Below are positions 7,737 through 16,749 of a stretch of 64,000 bases of DNA, one piece after another. The stretch covers positions 123,685 through 187,684 of the forward strand of contig JAVBQL010000001.1 of NCBI GenBank assembly GCA_031549085.1. The letters run 5' to 3'. Below the pieces are notes generated by a model. It searched no databases and was not told where the DNA came from. It worked only from the letters and a program-made list of their open reading frames with translations. The stretch comes from JAVBQL01 sp031549085. Its GTDB lineage: Bacteria > Spirochaetota > GWE2-31-10 > MWDO01. The number at the start of each line of letters is the position of its first letter. Positions within the stretch are counted from its first letter, which is position 1. A program made the translations under genes and the position numbers.

Positions 7737-10544
7737 TTATGGAGAAACTCTACCTATATCTCTTGGGAATAGACACGCCTCTCTGACATTTGATAGTCCA
7801 AGTAGTTTCATAGTAAATCTTTCAAGTCCCATCCCCAATCCGCCATGTGGACACATTCCAAACTTGAATACACTTAGATACTCTTTAAAGCTCTCGGGAT
7901 TTACTCCAAAATCAATCATATTGTTCTTTAGCATCTCATATTCATGAATTCTCTGTCCGCCTGTTGTTATCTCAAGCCCCTTATACAAAAGATCAAAAGA
8001 TCTAGTATAGCCTGGCAATCTCTCATCAGGCATTGCATACACTGGTCTCTTTTTTATAGGGTAGCCAAGGATATAGACAAAAGGAGAATCATATCTCTTC
8101 TGTATATAGTCACATACAGTTCGTTCGCCCTCAGGAGAGAGATCTCCGTCAAGATCCTTAACTCCCTCACGAGCAGCAATATCAAGCGCCTCTATAAAGT
8201 GGATCTTTGGAAATTTCTCAGGGATAACAATATCTTCACCAAATACATCTTTTATCAATGTACCATATTTTTCTTTAATATTGGTAAGAATATATTTAAT
8301 TAAAGATTCTTGTATATTAACAAGTGTTAGTTCAGAATCTATGAAGCCCATCTCAAAATCGAGAGATACATACTCATTTAGATGTCTAATCGTATTGTGA
8401 ATCTCTGCCCTAAAGACCGGCCCAACCTCAAACACCCTCTCAAAACCACTTCCAACCATAGTCTGCTTATAGAACTGCGGAGATTGTGCCAAGAAAGCCG
8501 CTCTATCAAAGTATTTCAACTCAAAAACGTTACTTCCCCCCTCTGTCCCGCTTGATACAATCTTTGATGTCTTTATCTCTGTGAAGTCATTATTTCTCAA
8601 AAACTCACCGAATAGTCTAACTATTTCACTCTGTATCTTAAAGACTGTCAAAATCTTTGGCATTCTAACACTGATCATTCTATCATCTAGAAGTACTGGA
8701 AGGCTTATCTCCTCATATTTACCATTTATAGAGATTGGAAGCTCTGCATTTGAGTGTCCTAGAATCTTAATTTTTGAAGCTCTAACCTCGATGCCATTAA
8801 ATGGACTCTTTGGCTCTTTGACAACAGTGCCATGAACATCAATAACTGTCTCAAGGTGAAGCTTCTCTGAAAGATTGTTCTCAAAGACAACTTGAGTAAA
8901 ACCACCTCTGTCACGCAGAACAATGAATTCTATTCCGCCAAGCTTTTGAATTTTATGAATCCAACCCTTAACAACAACCTCTTTTCCAATATATTCTGGA
9001 AGCTTTGAAGACAACACTCTTCTGCTATCAACAATTGGAGCATTATAAGAGTCTGATATCTTTTTAATATCATCTGAACTATATTTTATTGACTCTTTTA
9101 CCTCTTCAAACTCTTTTTTTTTGATTATTACTCTCTTCTCTCTCTTTTTAAGAGCCTTTATCTTTTTTGGATCAATATTTTTATCTATTTTAACCTCTGA
9201 AAAGATCTTATCAGCAGCACCAATAACAGTTAGGTCTGAAAACTGCTTTCCAACAAGCTCTATTCCAAATGGAGTATCATCAATGGTATCCACTGGAATC
9301 GCAGCTGACGGTGAACCAATTAGGTTTGCTATCAAAGATGAAGCAACTGATGGATAATCAACATTAGAGAGATTTAGGTCATTAAAAGCAGGAAGAATAA
9401 CAAGATCATACTTCTCAAATATAGCATCAAACTTCTGCTTGATTAATGTTCTAACCTTTTGTGCCTTTTTGAAATATTTATCATAGTTGACACTGCTTAA
9501 CATCAAGTTTCCAAGCATAATCTCTCTCTTTACATCAAAACCAAAGCCCTGATCTCTTGTATCAAAGAGCATATCATTGTATGTCACTTGGTTTGATGCT
9601 CTAAAACCATAGTTTACACCATCATACTTGCCCAAACTTGATGAACTCTCAGCAAAAGCTATTATCTTATATGTAGCAACCAACTCTGAAACAAGATCAA
9701 AATCAACCTCATCAACAGTTATACCCATATTTTTAATAAGAGAGAGTGCTTTGTTAAATGAGTTTTTCACTTTGGCATCCAAAGGAAGACTCTTTATTGA
9801 TGCGATCTTTAATGACTTAAACTCTTTAGCAGGAGACAGCTTTAGATTATCAGCTCCATATGTAGAAGAGTCATATCTATCCTCTCCCTTTAAGATATTT
9901 AACAACGTGGCAGCTCCTGATAGATCTGAAGAGGCAAAAGAGACTCTATCCAATGATGGAGCATTGCTTACAACACCATTGCCCGAAACCAAAGATGGTG
10001 TTGGCAAGAAAGATACTTGATTATTTGAAGTAATAAAAAATCTGTTTTTACCAGTATCAAGAGAGACACTTAACACCCCCATATCCAAAGCAACACCACT
10101 TGCTGCACCTATTGTTGAGAGCTTTGTGTTATATGGGTTTACTGATATATGTTCTGTTGAACCAAAATCAAACTCCAAAGTTGTTGACTTTCCAACAACA
10201 ATTCCGCCAGCCTCTTTTATCCTCTTTACTATAGTAGATTCAAAGATTGGCATATAGTCAGAGAGCATTTTGCTTCCGCATGTTGTTGGATAGTTCATAT
10301 CATGTATGTTGTCAGCTATGATAATAGGAAGCCCATCGATATCGCTTAATGGCTTGTTCTCTCTCCATCTCTTATCTGATAGAGCCGCTCTATTAATTAA
10401 TTCATCTTTATTGCCGAAAATCACAAAGGACTCTAAAAAGATATCAAACTCCTCGATTTGATTGAGAGTCTTTTTCATAATCTCTTCACAAGAAGTTTTT
10501 TTAGACTTTAAGTCTTCTTTCAATTGATAAAAACTCTTTTCCAT
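7737..10544 (-). CDS. Fusion: catalytically degenerate GatA-like amidase domain + archaeal-type aspartyl-tRNA synthetase
   Basis: A 935-residue protein. Residues 1-450 are clearly GatA (amidotransferase subunit A): for example GFGFDVKREIMLGNLMLSS and YFKKAQKVRTLIKQKFDAIF match the family closely. However, the amidase triad is broken. The catalytic Lys in the usual IKDN is Ala77 (IADN), the nucleophile Ser in DTGGS is Asn167 (DTGKN), and only the cis-Ser position (Ser143) remains. A charged linker (451-505) joins a full AspRS (506-935) with OB-fold, motif 2 (FRAE) and motif 3 (GLGMGLERF) and no bacterial GAD insertion. His530 in GWIHKI sits where archaeal non-discriminating AspRSs carry His and discriminating ones Trp, so it may also charge tRNA-Asn. 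A GGACGG ribosome site precedes ATG 10544. The role of the dead domain is inferred. Confidence 0.92.
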   Translation of the reverse strand: MEKSFYQLKEDLKSKKTSCEEIMKKTLNQIEEFDIFLESFVIFGNKDELINRAALSDKRWRENKPLSDIDGLPIIIADNIHDMNYPTTCGSKMLSDYMPIFESTIVKRIKEAGGIVVGKSTTLEFDFGSTEHISVNPYNTKLSTIGAASGVALDMGVLSVSLDTGKNRFFITSNNQVSFLPTPSLVSGNGVVSNAPSLDRVSFASSDLSGAATLLNILKGEDRYDSSTYGADNLKLSPAKEFKSLKIASIKSLPLDAKVKNSFNKALSLIKNMGITVDEVDFDLVSELVATYKIIAFAESSSSLGKYDGVNYGFRASNQVTYNDMLFDTRDQGFGFDVKREIMLGNLMLSSVNYDKYFKKAQKVRTLIKQKFDAIFEKYDLVILPAFNDLNLSNVDYPSVASSLIANLIGSPSAAIPVDTIDDTPFGIELVGKQFSDLTVIGAADKIFSEVKIDKNIDPKKIKALKKREKRVIIKKKEFEEVKESIKYSSDDIKKISDSYNAPIVDSRRVLSSKLPEYIGKEVVVKGWIHKIQKLGGIEFIVLRDRGGFTQVVFENNLSEKLHLETVIDVHGTVVKEPKSPFNGIEVRASKIKILGHSNAELPISINGKYEEISLPVLLDDRMISVRMPKILTVFKIQSEIVRLFGEFLRNNDFTEIKTSKIVSSGTEGGSNVFELKYFDRAAFLAQSPQFYKQTMVGSGFERVFEVGPVFRAEIHNTIRHLNEYVSLDFEMGFIDSELTLVNIQESLIKYILTNIKEKYGTLIKDVFGEDIVIPEKFPKIHFIEALDIAAREGVKDLDGDLSPEGERTVCDYIQKRYDSPFVYILGYPIKKRPVYAMPDERLPGYTRSFDLLYKGLEITTGGQRIHEYEMLKNNMIDFGVNPESFKEYLSVFKFGMCPHGGLGMGLERFTMKLLGLSNVREACLFPRDIGRVSP

Positions 10545-10682
10545 AAAAAACCGTCCTTTTTAAATAAAATTATTTTTTAAACTACTTTTATAAAAATACT
10601 ATTATATAAAATGTTAGTTCAATAAATCTCTCAAATAACACTTAAGGCAATTTCAAAAAAAAATCGACTCTACATAATTCCC

Positions 10683-11004
10683 TTGTAGGATAGAAGGCGA
10701 AAATCAAAGCTTTTTGTATTGCGTAGCATTAACAAAAAGCGGCATTTTTACCTACTCAAACTATACCAAAAAAATCAAGTCTTTTACCTAATTTTTGCAT
10801 ATAGAGTATCAGTGGTATTGTCACAAAGATTTTTTCTTAATTGCTGAAAGCAATTTCAAAAAAATCGACTGACAATATTGCTGGTGCTCTATATGCAAAA
10901 ATCGTAATATCCACAAGCAATGTTCTCTTTTTTTGATAAACAAAGCCTTTTATTCTATAATAACCCCTCTTCTTGAACCCCCTTTATGTAAAGGGGACAG
11001 GGGG
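10683..11004 (-). repeat. C-B composite hairpin element, copy 2, with a second B hairpin
   Basis: This fills the 473-base gap between folE and the fusion gene. Read on the minus strand: C hairpin (10977-10996, arms CCCCTTTA/TAAAGGGG), then B2 (10791-10902; outer stem about 30 bases, starting TTTTTGCATATAGAG), then B3 (10683-10760). B2 has GTC opposite TTTG (CGAC at 10866-10869, CAAAG at 10824-10828) and an inner nested hairpin AATTGC/GCAATT. B3 has GCC opposite TTTG and inner stem GCTTTTTGT/ACAAAAAGC. No coding potential is seen. Confidence 0.75.
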
Positions 11005-11017
11005 ATTAGTAATAAAA

Positions 11018-11563
11018 TTACTTCTTTGCAATAAGATTCAAAAACTCATTTCTTGTTCTGCTGTCAGATTTGAATCTCCCCTTCAGAGCACTTGTCATTG
11101 CATAGCTATTTTGCTTTTCTACTCCCCTCATCATCATACAGAGGTGACTTGCCTCAAGGACAACTCCAACCCCAATTGGCTCTAATATCTCAACTATGGA
11201 CTCTGATATCTGTGTCGTAAGTCTCTCCTGAACCTGCAGCCTTCTTGAAAAATGTTCAACAATACGAGCAAGTTTTGACAAACCCAATATCTTCTTATTT
11301 GGTATATATCCAATGTGACACTTCCCAAAAAATGGCAGAAGATGGTGTTCGCAGAGTGAATAAAACTCTATATCTTTCACAATAACCATCTCATTATTTT
11401 CTGTCTCAAAGAGAGCCCCATTAATAACCGTTTTAAGATCGTCTCTATACCCTTTTGTCAAAAACTTGTATGCCTTCTCAACTCTACTTGGTGTTTTTAA
11501 AAGCCCCTCCCTATCAGGGTCTTCACCTATCTTAACAAGAATCTCTCTAATCAGCTTTTCCAT
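11018..11563 (-). CDS. folE: GTP cyclohydrolase I
   Basis: A 181-residue enzyme turning GTP into 7,8-dihydroneopterin triphosphate, the entry to both folate and preQ0/queuosine synthesis. Conserved features: EDPDREGLLKTPSRV near the start, the zinc and active-site block CEHHLLPFFGKCHIGY, then GLSKLARIVEHFSRRLQVQERLT, and the last zinc ligand in ASHLCMMMRGV. I chose the internal Met at 11563 because AAGGAAG lies upstream of it; the longer frame from 11593 has no ribosome site. The queD-queE-queC genes 28 kb away use its product. Confidence 0.95.
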   Translation of the reverse strand: MEKLIREILVKIGEDPDREGLLKTPSRVEKAYKFLTKGYRDDLKTVINGALFETENNEMVIVKDIEFYSLCEHHLLPFFGKCHIGYIPNKKILGLSKLARIVEHFSRRLQVQERLTTQISESIVEILEPIGVGVVLEASHLCMMMRGVEKQNSYAMTSALKGRFKSDSRTRNEFLNLIAKK

Positions 11564-11910
11564 ATATATTAAACATACTTCCTTAAAAAACATATTAAAA
11601 AATAACTTAACAAAAATGTATACTATAATAAAAGTATACCCTCTAAAGCCATAATACTAAAACTATTTCGAGTTGTCAAAAAAATAATAGCTAAATTTAG
11701 TGGACTTTTACCTATCTTTTTTATTAAACTATATATATACACTCAAACTGAACAATAAGGGGCAAAATAGATATAAAATAATTTAACATTAATATACAAT
11801 TTTATATAAACAAATAATTTGACATATTCAAATATATTTATTATCTTTTGTTTAAAGAAAGTGTTGTTTGCTAAATATATAAAGTATAAAATATGATTTT
11901 GGAGGTTTTT
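11564..11910 (+). promoter_or_regulatory. AT-rich divergent gap with a candidate promoter
   Basis: A 347-base very AT-rich stretch between folE (minus) and the first of three paralogous genes (plus). TTGACA at 11819-11824 and TATCTT at 11842-11847 are separated by 17 bases and lie 63 bases before the plus-strand start, so this is a credible housekeeping promoter. No hairpin family is present here. Confidence 0.45.
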
Positions 11911-13035
11911 ATGAAAAAAACTTTGGTGTTCATATTTTTGATGTTTGCAGTTACATTTGTTACCTTTTCCAGCGAAAAAGTAAGAGGTGTAACTTCTACA
12001 AAGGTTTTAGTTTTGCCATTCACTATAGGTGAAGGGGTCAGCAAAGAGTACTCAAATATTGCTAATGAGGCCTTCTCTATCGCAATATCAAAATCTAAAA
12101 AATTTGAGATTGTCCTAACAAAGACAGAGCAAACAGCAAAGAGAAATGATCTTGGCGAGGTTGAACAGAAGAACAACGATTCAATCAATACTGAGCTTGC
12201 GAAATTTTATGGGGCAAAAATTGTCTTCTCTGGAAGCATAAATGAGATTGATGGTGCATACAGCATCATAATCAAGGGGATAGAGATAGAGACAAAGCTT
12301 CTAAGGTATGCTGAACGTGGTATGTGTGCAAGCCAAGCAGAGATAATATCCACTGTAGAGACTATTGCGTATAAAATTGCAAATATATCTCCATCTAGAG
12401 AGAGCTTTAATGAGATGTCAAAAGATGAGATAATAGAGAGAGCTGATGAAGTATATAGAGGAGAGACAGTAGTAGAGCCAGAGGCAACTCTGCCTAAAGA
12501 GAAAGAACAATCTTATCATGATGCAAACTATATAACAAGCTTCAACAACAGTGATAAAAAATATATAAGAAAATATATAGATCCAACGGGAACTGATATA
12601 TTTGACCTTGATGCAATGAGAAAACTTCATAAAAAACATCTAAATGCTGGAAATGCACTTTTAGGTTGGGGTATTGCATTCTCTATCATTGGGCAAGTTG
12701 CTCTAGTTGGTTTGATTGGGCTTAATGTTTATCAATATCGTTATGGATACTACTACTATGATGATTATGGAAACAGCAATAGCTACAATCGAAGAAATAT
12801 GGCCTACTATATAGATGGAGGAAAAGTTGCACTATCAATTATAACTCCTATATTTCTAGTTCTATCACTCTTCTTTATGCCATTCTCATCAATTCCATAC
12901 TGGCATGCAAACAAGGTAAAGAGGATCGCCCTAAAAGCAAATGGAAAAAATAGCTGGTCATTCTTGGAGAACAGTGCTCCATTTATTAACTACTCTGATG
13001 ATAAAATTGGGATTGGACTAACTGTTAGAATATAA
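11911..13035 (+). CDS. Exported protein with CsgG/TolB-N-like domain and C-terminal membrane segments (paralogue 1)
   Basis: 374 residues from ATG 11911, placed by GGAGG six bases upstream. A signal peptide (KKTLVFIFLMFAVTFVTFSSE) is followed by a domain of about 150 residues (VLVLPFTIGEG ... AFSIAISKSKKFEIV ... YGAKIVFSGSINEIDGAYSIIIKGIEIET). This resembles the alpha/beta unit found in CsgG and TolB-N relatives, which sense or assemble in the envelope. A low-complexity linker leads to the block KYIRKYIDPTGTDIFDLDAMRKLHKKH, two hydrophobic segments with a YYYYDDYG loop between them, and a YWHANKVKR motif. It is the first of three tandem relatives (next at 13203 and 13775). The family is not one I can name, and the function is unknown. 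Confidence 0.75.
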   Translation: MKKTLVFIFLMFAVTFVTFSSEKVRGVTSTKVLVLPFTIGEGVSKEYSNIANEAFSIAISKSKKFEIVLTKTEQTAKRNDLGEVEQKNNDSINTELAKFYGAKIVFSGSINEIDGAYSIIIKGIEIETKLLRYAERGMCASQAEIISTVETIAYKIANISPSRESFNEMSKDEIIERADEVYRGETVVEPEATLPKEKEQSYHDANYITSFNNSDKKYIRKYIDPTGTDIFDLDAMRKLHKKHLNAGNALLGWGIAFSIIGQVALVGLIGLNVYQYRYGYYYYDDYGNSNSYNRRNMAYYIDGGKVALSIITPIFLVLSLFFMPFSSIPYWHANKVKRIALKANGKNSWSFLENSAPFINYSDDKIGIGLTVRI

Positions 13036-13057
13036 AAATAGATAATATAATATCAAC

Positions 13058-13095
13058 AAAAAAAGCTTCTTGAAAAGAACAAGAGGCTTTTTTTA
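13058..13095 (+). terminator. Rho-independent terminator after paralogue 1
   Basis: Stem AAAGCTTCTTG / CAAGAGGCTTT with loop AAAAGAA and a run of T, 24 bases after the stop at 13035. Confidence 0.85.
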
Positions 13096-13202
13096 TTATA
13101 CAAGTTGTAATTGTAAAAATTGTTGACTAAAGATCAATGATAATGGATAATGAGCTTATATCTAAAAAAAAATGGTATCTAATTTGGAGATTACCCTTTA
13201 TT

Positions 13203-13739
13203 ATGCATAAAATTTTGTTGTCTGTTTTTATTATACTTTTATTTACTGGCAAAATTTTTGGTAGTGAAAAGAGTGATAATAGAGAGAATGAAGAACCCTC
13301 ATACATTAATATAAAATTTAGTGATAGTGAAGAAAAGTATATAGAAAAATATTTGAAGCCTAAAGGTGTTGAACTATCTGATGTACCAAAACTATGGGAT
13401 CTATATAGAAAACATAAGATTATGGCTGGAATATTTTTGGGTTTTGGAATATTTTTCACCGCAGCAACACAAATTGCAACGTTTGGACTAATTTTAGTCT
13501 TATTTTTTAATGTAATAATTTTTGCTTCAGTTATAGCAGTTCTAGTCACGTCCCTTGCAGCCTCTATAATATTTATCGTTGCAGCCGCAATAAACTATTG
13601 GTGTGCTGGTCAAAACAAAGCAATCTCTAAAAAAGTTAGAAGGGCCAAAAGGACAATGACACTTTGGGATGAGAGAGACACTTTTATGAATTATAGTTAC
13701 AATAAAATTGATTTTGAAATATTATCTATCAATTTATAA
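13203..13739 (+). CDS. Short paralogue lacking the N-terminal CsgG-like domain (paralogue 2)
   Basis: 178 residues from ATG 13203, chosen because it opens a good signal peptide (MHKILLSVFIILLFTGKIFGSEK). An in-frame start at 13137 would add 22 polar residues and has no ribosome site. After a short linker it goes straight to KYIEKYLKPKGVELSDVPKLWDLYRKHK, the block shared with the two neighbours, then a long hydrophobic stretch with two or three membrane segments, and a final NYSYNKIDFEILSINL that matches the neighbours' ends. The sensor-like N-terminal domain is absent, so it is either a deletion derivative or a dedicated membrane partner. Function is unknown. Confidence 0.65.
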   Translation: MHKILLSVFIILLFTGKIFGSEKSDNRENEEPSYINIKFSDSEEKYIEKYLKPKGVELSDVPKLWDLYRKHKIMAGIFLGFGIFFTAATQIATFGLILVLFFNVIIFASVIAVLVTSLAASIIFIVAAAINYWCAGQNKAISKKVRRAKRTMTLWDERDTFMNYSYNKIDFEILSINL

Positions 13740-13774
13740 TAAAAAAATTTAAAATAGGTTTTATGGAGGAGTAT

Positions 13775-14836
13775 ATGAAAAAGATACTTGTATCTATCTG
13801 TATAATATTTGTGATTATGCCAGCTCTTTTTGGTAATGAAAAATCAAAAAACAGCTCATCAGTAAAGGTTCTAATATTACCATTCTCAACAGGAGGCAAT
13901 GTAAATAAACAGTATGGGGAGATTGCTGAAAAAACGTTCTCATCATCAATTTCAAAATCCAAAAATTTTGAAGCCATTACATTTAAAGATGAGAACATTG
14001 AAAATAGTGAAAAGCAGGAGCAAAACGACTCTACAAATATAGATATTGCTAAATTCTATGGAGCAGAAATTCTCTTTTATGGTGATATAAACAATCTTAA
14101 CAACAGCTACACAATAACAGTACGTGGAGTGGATGTCAATTCAAAAACAACTGATTACATAGAGAGGGGGGTCTTCTCTAATAAAGATGAGCTAATCTCT
14201 GTTACTGACTCCATTGCAAAAAAGATAAACAGCAATTTTATTGCTAAAAATAGCAAAACAGCAGATAAATTTTCACTGCAATCTGAAAATGACTATGAGC
14301 TCTACAAACAGGAGAAGGCATCAGGCAAACTTCAAAACGATACAGATTTTAATAAGAGTGAAAAGACCTATATAAGAAAGTACCTATACCCTGCTGATGT
14401 AAATATCTTTGATATAGATGAGATGGAGGGGCTCTATGTTAAACAGAAGAGAGCAGGAAATGGTCTCTTGGCTGGAGCAATCATATCCTCTGCTGTTGGA
14501 CAGCTGGCACTTGTTGGATATATTTTTACAAGTATATTTACACCTATGTCATATGGTATGCCTATTGCCTACCTATTTATGGTTGCTTTTACCAGCCCTG
14601 TATATGGACTTATGATAATTGGCAATTTGCTGTTGGGACTTATGGCCTTTACACTGATGACACTTCCATTTGTTCTTATTCCACTTGCAGCAGTTGCCTA
14701 CTGGCATGCCAATAATATTAAGAAGATTACTGAAAAAACTCATGGAGAGGATATCTTCTCTGGTCTAGAGAAGAGAAACCTACTTATAAATGATAGTGAT
14801 AAGATAAGTTTTGATATGTTCTCTGTTAGGTTATAG
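13775..14836 (+). CDS. Exported protein with CsgG/TolB-N-like domain and C-terminal membrane segments (paralogue 3)
   Basis: 353 residues from ATG 13775, preceded by GGAGGAGTAT. Architecture as paralogue 1: signal peptide (KKILVSICIIFVIMPALFGNE), VLILPFSTGGN domain with YGAEILFYGDINNLNNSYTITVRGVDV, a linker, then KTYIRKYLYPADVNIFDIDEMEGLYVKQK and hydrophobic segments ending in YWHANNIKK. Start-to-end similarity to paralogue 1 is obvious, with the cytosolic/periplasmic loop between membrane segments replaced by a hydrophobic one. It begins 35 bases after paralogue 2 and ends at a strong terminator. Probable envelope role; family not named. Confidence 0.75.
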   Translation: MKKILVSICIIFVIMPALFGNEKSKNSSSVKVLILPFSTGGNVNKQYGEIAEKTFSSSISKSKNFEAITFKDENIENSEKQEQNDSTNIDIAKFYGAEILFYGDINNLNNSYTITVRGVDVNSKTTDYIERGVFSNKDELISVTDSIAKKINSNFIAKNSKTADKFSLQSENDYELYKQEKASGKLQNDTDFNKSEKTYIRKYLYPADVNIFDIDEMEGLYVKQKRAGNGLLAGAIISSAVGQLALVGYIFTSIFTPMSYGMPIAYLFMVAFTSPVYGLMIIGNLLLGLMAFTLMTLPFVLIPLAAVAYWHANNIKKITEKTHGEDIFSGLEKRNLLINDSDKISFDMFSVRL

Positions 14837-14855
14837 TTGATTACGAAGAAATAAC

Positions 14856-14893
14856 AAAAAAAACGAAGAGCGTTTTTAGCCTCTTCGTTTTTT
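14856..14893 (+). terminator. Rho-independent terminator, bidirectional
   Basis: Stem AAAAAACGAAGAG / CTCTTCGTTTTTT with a 10-base loop, placed between paralogue 3 (plus, stop 14836) and the hydrogenase-like sensor (minus, stop 14926). A- and T-runs on both sides let it serve both. Confidence 0.85.
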
Positions 14894-14925
14894 ATACTCT
14901 GTTTTATATATACATTTTTTTTATT

Positions 14926-16749
14926 CTAATGCTTTTTCAACGCTTCAAGTTTGTCTGATGTGTGGCTAAGCTCTGATATATATGTATCTATTGCAGGAAG
15001 TGCCTGACCAAGCTTTGTTGTTATGGTTTCATAATTTCTAGCACTGCTCTTAAGATTATCCATTGTCGTTGTTGCAGCAATTACATCTGTTGTAATTGAT
15101 TGAACTATTGGAACAATTTTTTCAGTCTCATCTTTAGTCTTATCTGCAAGCTTTCTAATCTCTGAAGATACAACAGCAAACCCCTTTCCCATCTCTCCGG
15201 CACGAGAGGCCTCAATTGCTGCGTTTAATGACAGGAGGTTTATCTGCTGAGATATCTCTGTAATTGCAGAGACTATTGGAGAGAACTCTTCTGCCCTCTC
15301 TCTGTTTGCATCATTAGATTTTATTATATCATCAATGAACTTTAATACTGTCTCAAAAGATTTTTTTGCATCTGATATCAAGGAGATTATCTGATTGTTT
15401 GAACCCTTGAGCTCATCAATTATCTTTACTATCTCTCTTGAACTCTCAATACTGTTATCGTAATACTCCGTTAAGGTTGACTCTTTATAGAACCTACAGT
15501 TTAGATTTACATTAAGCTTATATTTTAATGCTGTATGGAATCCTTGACATGTTTCATAACCGCATGATTGACAATTTAAGAAATCTCTAGGCCCCTTCTT
15601 ATTTGTTTGAGGAATGGTATCTCCAAGTTGCTCTTTTGGCAATATATAGAGCGGCTTTGCAGTATCAGAAAAGTAGATTCTCTCAAAATCCACATCGCTG
15701 TTATCATCCATAAACTTATCTATTGCCTTTTGTGCTTTTATAGGACTCTTATAGTGACTTATCCCCTCCTCCTCATAGTTCTCTATTCTCCAGAACATAT
15801 CCTCGAATGAGAGCCCCGGAGCCTGTCCCGGCCCTCTAAAACAGCCTCCATCACAACTCAACACATCATACATTATAGGAAAACCTTTAAATTTATTCTC
15901 AATTCCTTTGGCAACATCATCAAAAAATTTCTTATATAAAATAGAACCCTCTAGGGAATGAATCTTTGCATTGTCATATGTACGGTTTGCAATATTCTTG
16001 AATCCGCCCGGTCCGCAGAATACCTCTCCGCGTTCAGCAGGGATGAGATCAAATTCGCCCTCTTTATATGATGTTAAATCAACCTTGTGGTTGTCCATAT
16101 ATTTTTTCAAGCTATCAAGCGTTATATTGTATTGGACAACACCATCAGTGTCAGGATCTTTAAACTCTCTTCTTTTCGATATACATGGACCTATATAGAC
16201 AATGTTTCCCTCAAAATTTAATTTCTCTCTTATAATTTTTGCCATTATTACCGCTGGAGAGTGGATTGGAGGAAGATAGTCGATTAGTTCTGGTTTATAT
16301 ATTTTTATAAAATCGACAACAGATGGACACTGCTGGCTTATCACTGGAATAGCACTGCTTCTCTTTATATATTGGATATATTTTGATACTGCAATCTCCG
16401 CTCCAAGCGCCTCATCATAGACACCTGTCAAAACAAAAGACTCTTTAAGCCATCTAAGAAGCTGTTTAAAGTGATTTTTGAATAGGACAACTGCCGCTGG
16501 AGAGAGTATAACAGAGCTTTTTATACCCTTATTAATAGAACTGATAAATTCACTAAAGTCATCAACAAGATGTATCGCATCATGTTTACACATAGGAAGA
16601 CACTTTCCACAGCCAATACATAGGTCATGATTGATTTTTGTACTATTTTTATCAACAGTAAAACAAAATTTTACGGGACAAGCGGAAATACAAGAGAAAC
16701 AATTTACACATTTACTCTCATCAATTTCTACAACCTTGCAAAAAGCCAT
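14926..16749 (-). CDS. Soluble FeFe-hydrogenase-like sensor fused to a methyl-accepting chemotaxis signalling domain
   Basis: 607 residues from ATG 16749 (AAGGCGG upstream; an earlier GTG at 16755 is possible). Order: two 4Fe-4S clusters (CVNCFSCISACP and CIGCGKCLPMC, residues 14-54); H-cluster domain (about 68-350) with Cys141 in QQCPS, Cys189 in GPCISKRREF, and Cys299/Cys303 in SCDGGCFRG; an FeS domain NCQSCGYETC (392-401) with a later Cys; then a coiled MCP tail (430-607) with the conserved INLLSLNAAIEASRAGEMGKGFAVVSSE hairpin. All four H-cluster ligand Cys are kept, but the proton-relay Cys before Cys141 (TSCCP in enzymes) is Gln. It is therefore probably a sensor of H2 or redox state rather than a fast hydrogenase. 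There are no membrane segments. Confidence 0.88.
   Translation of the reverse strand: MAFCKVVEIDESKCVNCFSCISACPVKFCFTVDKNSTKINHDLCIGCGKCLPMCKHDAIHLVDDFSEFISSINKGIKSSVILSPAAVVLFKNHFKQLLRWLKESFVLTGVYDEALGAEIAVSKYIQYIKRSSAIPVISQQCPSVVDFIKIYKPELIDYLPPIHSPAVIMAKIIREKLNFEGNIVYIGPCISKRREFKDPDTDGVVQYNITLDSLKKYMDNHKVDLTSYKEGEFDLIPAERGEVFCGPGGFKNIANRTYDNAKIHSLEGSILYKKFFDDVAKGIENKFKGFPIMYDVLSCDGGCFRGPGQAPGLSFEDMFWRIENYEEEGISHYKSPIKAQKAIDKFMDDNSDVDFERIYFSDTAKPLYILPKEQLGDTIPQTNKKGPRDFLNCQSCGYETCQGFHTALKYKLNVNLNCRFYKESTLTEYYDNSIESSREIVKIIDELKGSNNQIISLISDAKKSFETVLKFIDDIIKSNDANRERAEEFSPIVSAITEISQQINLLSLNAAIEASRAGEMGKGFAVVSSEIRKLADKTKDETEKIVPIVQSITTDVIAATTTMDNLKSSARNYETITTKLGQALPAIDTYISELSHTSDKLEALKKH

Noticed and set aside
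10705..10743. tRNA-like cloverleaf in the gap before folE
   Set aside because: The stems belong to B hairpins; no anticodon arm, T-loop consensus or CCA-like end is present.
13137..13202. Upstream start for the short paralogue
   Set aside because: It would place 22 polar residues before the signal peptide and has no ribosome site.
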